From assembly GCF_001040845.1 (NCBI RefSeq), contig NZ_CP011941.1, forward strand, positions 825,744 to 889,743: DNA of 64,000 bases, written 5' to 3'. A model generated the notes under the pieces. That model saw nothing but the letters and a program-made list of their open reading frames with translations, ran no database searches and was not told the origin of the DNA. The stretch is from Synechococcus sp. WH 8020 (GTDB taxonomy: Bacteria > Cyanobacteriota > Cyanobacteriia > PCC-6307 > Cyanobiaceae). Below, in pieces: positions 62,156 to 64,000 of this stretch; the first letter of the stretch is position 1; each line of letters starts with the position of its first letter. The translations under genes and the position numbers were made by a program.

Positions 62156-62677
62156 TCAGCGACCAAGCATGAAGCGAGTTTTGTTGATGGCCTGGAGATA
62201 AGGATCAAGCTTGGTCTGAGCACGAAACGTTTTAACTGCTTCGCCGGTTTCTGGATTGAAGATGCTGACCAGACTGGTTTGACTCCTATTGCGCATAAAG
62301 AATTGCCCTAAGCCGAGTTTCTCTGCTCGTGCAGCAGAAGTCTGAGCAGCGGTGGAATTAGAGACATCGAATCTCACCCAATGCACTGAGTTGCCTTCTT
62401 GTTGGCGTAGGGAGTTCATGACAGGCTTAATTTTCTGGCAAGCGCTGCACCAGGTTGCATAAACCTCAACCATCACCGGTTTTCCCTGGAGAGAGGTGGC
62501 GAGGGGACTTGCTGCTTTTGCTGGTTTTAAGAGCGAAAGTGCCACAGGTGTTTCTGGAAGTGGGGCCAGAGTTGCGGCGATAGGAACAAAGGCAGCTCCC
62601 AACAGTGTGATGACCAGAGCACGTTGTTTCAAAGTGAGAGTTGAATCACTGCCTATCCATACCGGCGGAGCGCTCAA
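62156..62677 (-). CDS. Membrane-anchored thioredoxin-like protein (HCF164/TlpA type)
   Basis: An N-terminal membrane segment (ALVITLLGAAFVPIAATLA) anchors a thioredoxin domain with the active site WCSAC (Cys77, Cys80). The layout resembles the plant/cyanobacterial HCF164 protein, which takes electrons from CcdA and reduces apocytochromes or plastocyanin-related proteins in the lumen. It is directly upstream of ccdA on the same strand, a natural pair. The length of 173 residues is normal. Confidence 0.87.
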   Translation of the reverse strand: MSAPPVWIGSDSTLTLKQRALVITLLGAAFVPIAATLAPLPETPVALSLLKPAKAASPLATSLQGKPVMVEVYATWCSACQKIKPVMNSLRQQEGNSVHWVRFDVSNSTAAQTSAARAEKLGLGQFFMRNRSQTSLVSIFNPETGEAVKTFRAQTKLDPYLQAINKTRFMLGR

Positions 62678-62761
62678 TCGGATTCAAAACAGAGCAGAGT
62701 TGATCCAACCAGATCTGGGAGCCCCCTTCAAAGCAATTAAAAACCAAATAACGAACAAACC

Positions 62762-63598
62762 TCAAATGGGTTCAAGCTTGGAACGTGTTCGGCTATTAAG
62801 TAACATCGCAAGCAAAAACCCTAGAAACTGAACCATCACGACTGAAGGCCCTGAAGGAAGATTTGACAAGCCTGAAAACAAAAGTCCTAGCAATGCGCAC
62901 CCACCACCAATGACAGATGAGATGATCACATAAATAGGAAAACTTCGACTAAGCAATCGACCTGCACAAGCAGGAATCACAACAAAAGCTGAAATCAACA
63001 AAACACCTACGGCTTTAATTGATATTGCAACAACAACAGCCAAAAGAATGATAAATGCCAAACCATGCCAACGCGTCCGAACTCCCATCGCACCCGCTAA
63101 GTCTTGATTAAGAGTAAGCAACACCTGTGCCCGCATACTAAGGCCAAGATAGATAACACTTGCAAGCAGAAAACCGGCAATAACAATAACATCAAGCCGA
63201 CTTATTCCGAGGATATCCCCGAACAAAAGCTGTTGAATTCCTCCTCGATAGGTTTCTACACGGCTAAGCATCAAGATTGCTATTGCAAGTGAACTTGAAT
63301 AAACAATGTTGAGCAGCGCATCCGTGGGAAGAGCGCTGCGCTCAACCAACTGACTAACAAGCAGTGCGAACAGAACAGCAAAAGGAATCAAAACAAGGGT
63401 GGGATTCACCCCGAGCAAAATGCCTAAGGTGATTCCTAACAGGGATGAATGGCCTAAAGCATCGCTGAAAAAAGACAGCTGCCTCAGAACAGCAAAGCTG
63501 CCAAGTACACCGCCAAGGGCTCCGGTGAGCATGCCGCCAAGTAAGGCGCGTTGCATGAACGGCTCAGACAGGAGGCTTAAAAAATCTGCTTCAGCCAT
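62762..63598 (-). CDS. znuB: Zinc ABC transporter permease
   Basis: Membrane subunit of a metal-importing ABC transporter of the ZnuB/MntB family. Seven to nine hydrophobic segments are visible; typical pieces are GGMLTGALGGVLGSFAVLRQLSFFSDALGHSSL, NQDLAGAMGVRT and ISAFVVIPACAGRLLSRSF. The overlap with the upstream ATPase gene is 8 bases. A Mn or Fe specificity is possible for this family; Zn is my preferred call because the ATPase/permease layout resembles znuCB of cyanobacteria. The binding protein gene is outside the window. Confidence 0.88.
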   Translation of the reverse strand: MAEADFLSLLSEPFMQRALLGGMLTGALGGVLGSFAVLRQLSFFSDALGHSSLLGITLGILLGVNPTLVLIPFAVLFALLVSQLVERSALPTDALLNIVYSSSLAIAILMLSRVETYRGGIQQLLFGDILGISRLDVIVIAGFLLASVIYLGLSMRAQVLLTLNQDLAGAMGVRTRWHGLAFIILLAVVVAISIKAVGVLLISAFVVIPACAGRLLSRSFPIYVIISSVIGGGCALLGLLFSGLSNLPSGPSVVMVQFLGFLLAMLLNSRTRSKLEPI

Positions 63599-64000
63599 GG
63601 GTCTGATGGCGCTGAGAGACCATGTTCAGTCCATAAAGCTCACCCACACGCTCCTCACTGAGGGTTGCCTCAGGACTACCACTGCAGCGCAGACTTCGGT
63701 TTAAGCACAGCACCTGATCGCTGCTTCGGCGGACCATCTCAAGATCGTGAGACACCTGCAAAACAGTCCAGCCTTCCTGACGACGTAGTTCCAGGAGTTG
63801 TTGTTGAAACTGCTCAATGGAATGAACATCTAAACCTGCTTGCGCTTCATCAAGCACGAGCAATCGACGAGGACGAACCAGGCAAAAAGCCAGCAACACC
63901 CGCTTCAACTGACCACCTGAAAGTTCAGTCAACAGGCGATGACGTAGATCACAGGTTTGAGTTCGCTCTAGGGCCGTCAACACGGCATCCTTTCTCTGCT
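63591..64000 (-). CDS. znuC: Zinc ABC transporter ATPase, 5' end cut by the window
   Basis: Only the C-terminal part of the ATPase is in the window. It has the signature LSGGQLKRVLLAFCLVRP and Walker B LLVLDEAQAGLDV, with the H-loop in VSHDLEMV; Walker A lies beyond the right edge. The frame stays open to base 64000 past the GTG at 63983, so the true start is outside. It precedes znuB with an 8-base overlap. Confidence 0.88.
   Translation of the reverse strand, partial: QRKDAVLTALERTQTCDLRHRLLTELSGGQLKRVLLAFCLVRPRRLLVLDEAQAGLDVHSIEQFQQQLLELRRQEGWTVLQVSHDLEMVRRSSDQVLCLNRSLRCSGSPEATLSEERVGELYGLNMVSQRHQTHG

Noticed and set aside
1-64000. tRNA, rRNA, CRISPR array, insertion sequence, prophage
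   Set aside because: None of the tell-tale motifs, repeats or gene sets was seen anywhere in the window.

Overview
The window looks like chromosome from a marine picocyanobacterium, most likely a Synechococcus of the 5.1 group. This is an inference from gene content and order: petN, thf1/Psp29, a TPM-domain Psb32-like protein, a CAAD-domain protein, a PucC-like transporter, FtsH and ClpP/ClpS, cyanobacterial families such as DUF3598 and PAP/fibrillin, and a GC content near 50 percent. No tRNA, rRNA, CRISPR array, insertion sequence or prophage was recognised. The genes at both ends (pyk, znuC) are cut by the window edges.

Layout. 1-10.4 kb is housekeeping: pyk, an ABC permease, ftsH and clpP ending in a shared two-hairpin terminator, thf1, a petN operon with two further genes (one a 49-residue membrane protein), clpS, a PucC-like transporter and small conserved genes. 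10.4-20.5 kb holds a candidate 6S RNA beside purK, then a sugar-type ABC permease, aroB, midA-like, psb32-like, a lysozyme-like protein, a glycosyltransferase/phosphoesterase pair and nadA. 20.8-26.1 kb is a visibly AT-rich DNA-repair cassette (MBL-fold exonuclease, ATP-dependent ligase, Lhr-type helicase). After it come DUF427 and fibrillin genes, a flotillin operon (NfeD-like plus two SPFH proteins), a J-domain protein, rsmE and two SDR genes.

37.3-40.9 kb is a type III polyketide operon (methyltransferase, flavoprotein, PKS, then a DUF411 protein), with a separate acyl-CoA ligase-like gene 2 kb further on. 44.6-49.1 kb holds a fusion of a degenerate sigma54-activator-type AAA domain with a polyferredoxin membrane protein, followed by a CobW-like P-loop gene and two metallophosphoesterase-like genes under a Fur-family box. 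49.3-57.1 kb has an MscS channel, an orphan ABC ATPase, the CAAD protein, a 2H phosphoesterase, short ORFs and a Tat-type multicopper oxidase. 57.4-64 kb has a DJ-1 protein beside a pyruvate-decarboxylase-like enzyme, then a thioredoxin-CcdA-ECF sigma-anti-sigma operon whose sigma gene carries an in-frame TAA, and finally znuB/znuC.

The items most worth attention are the AAA-polyferredoxin fusion, the Fur-boxed CobW/phosphoesterase operon, the type III PKS operon, the exonuclease-ligase-helicase cassette lacking its usual phosphoesterase, the interrupted ECF sigma gene and the 6S RNA candidate. All calls come from reading the sequence and recalling family motifs; no database search was run.
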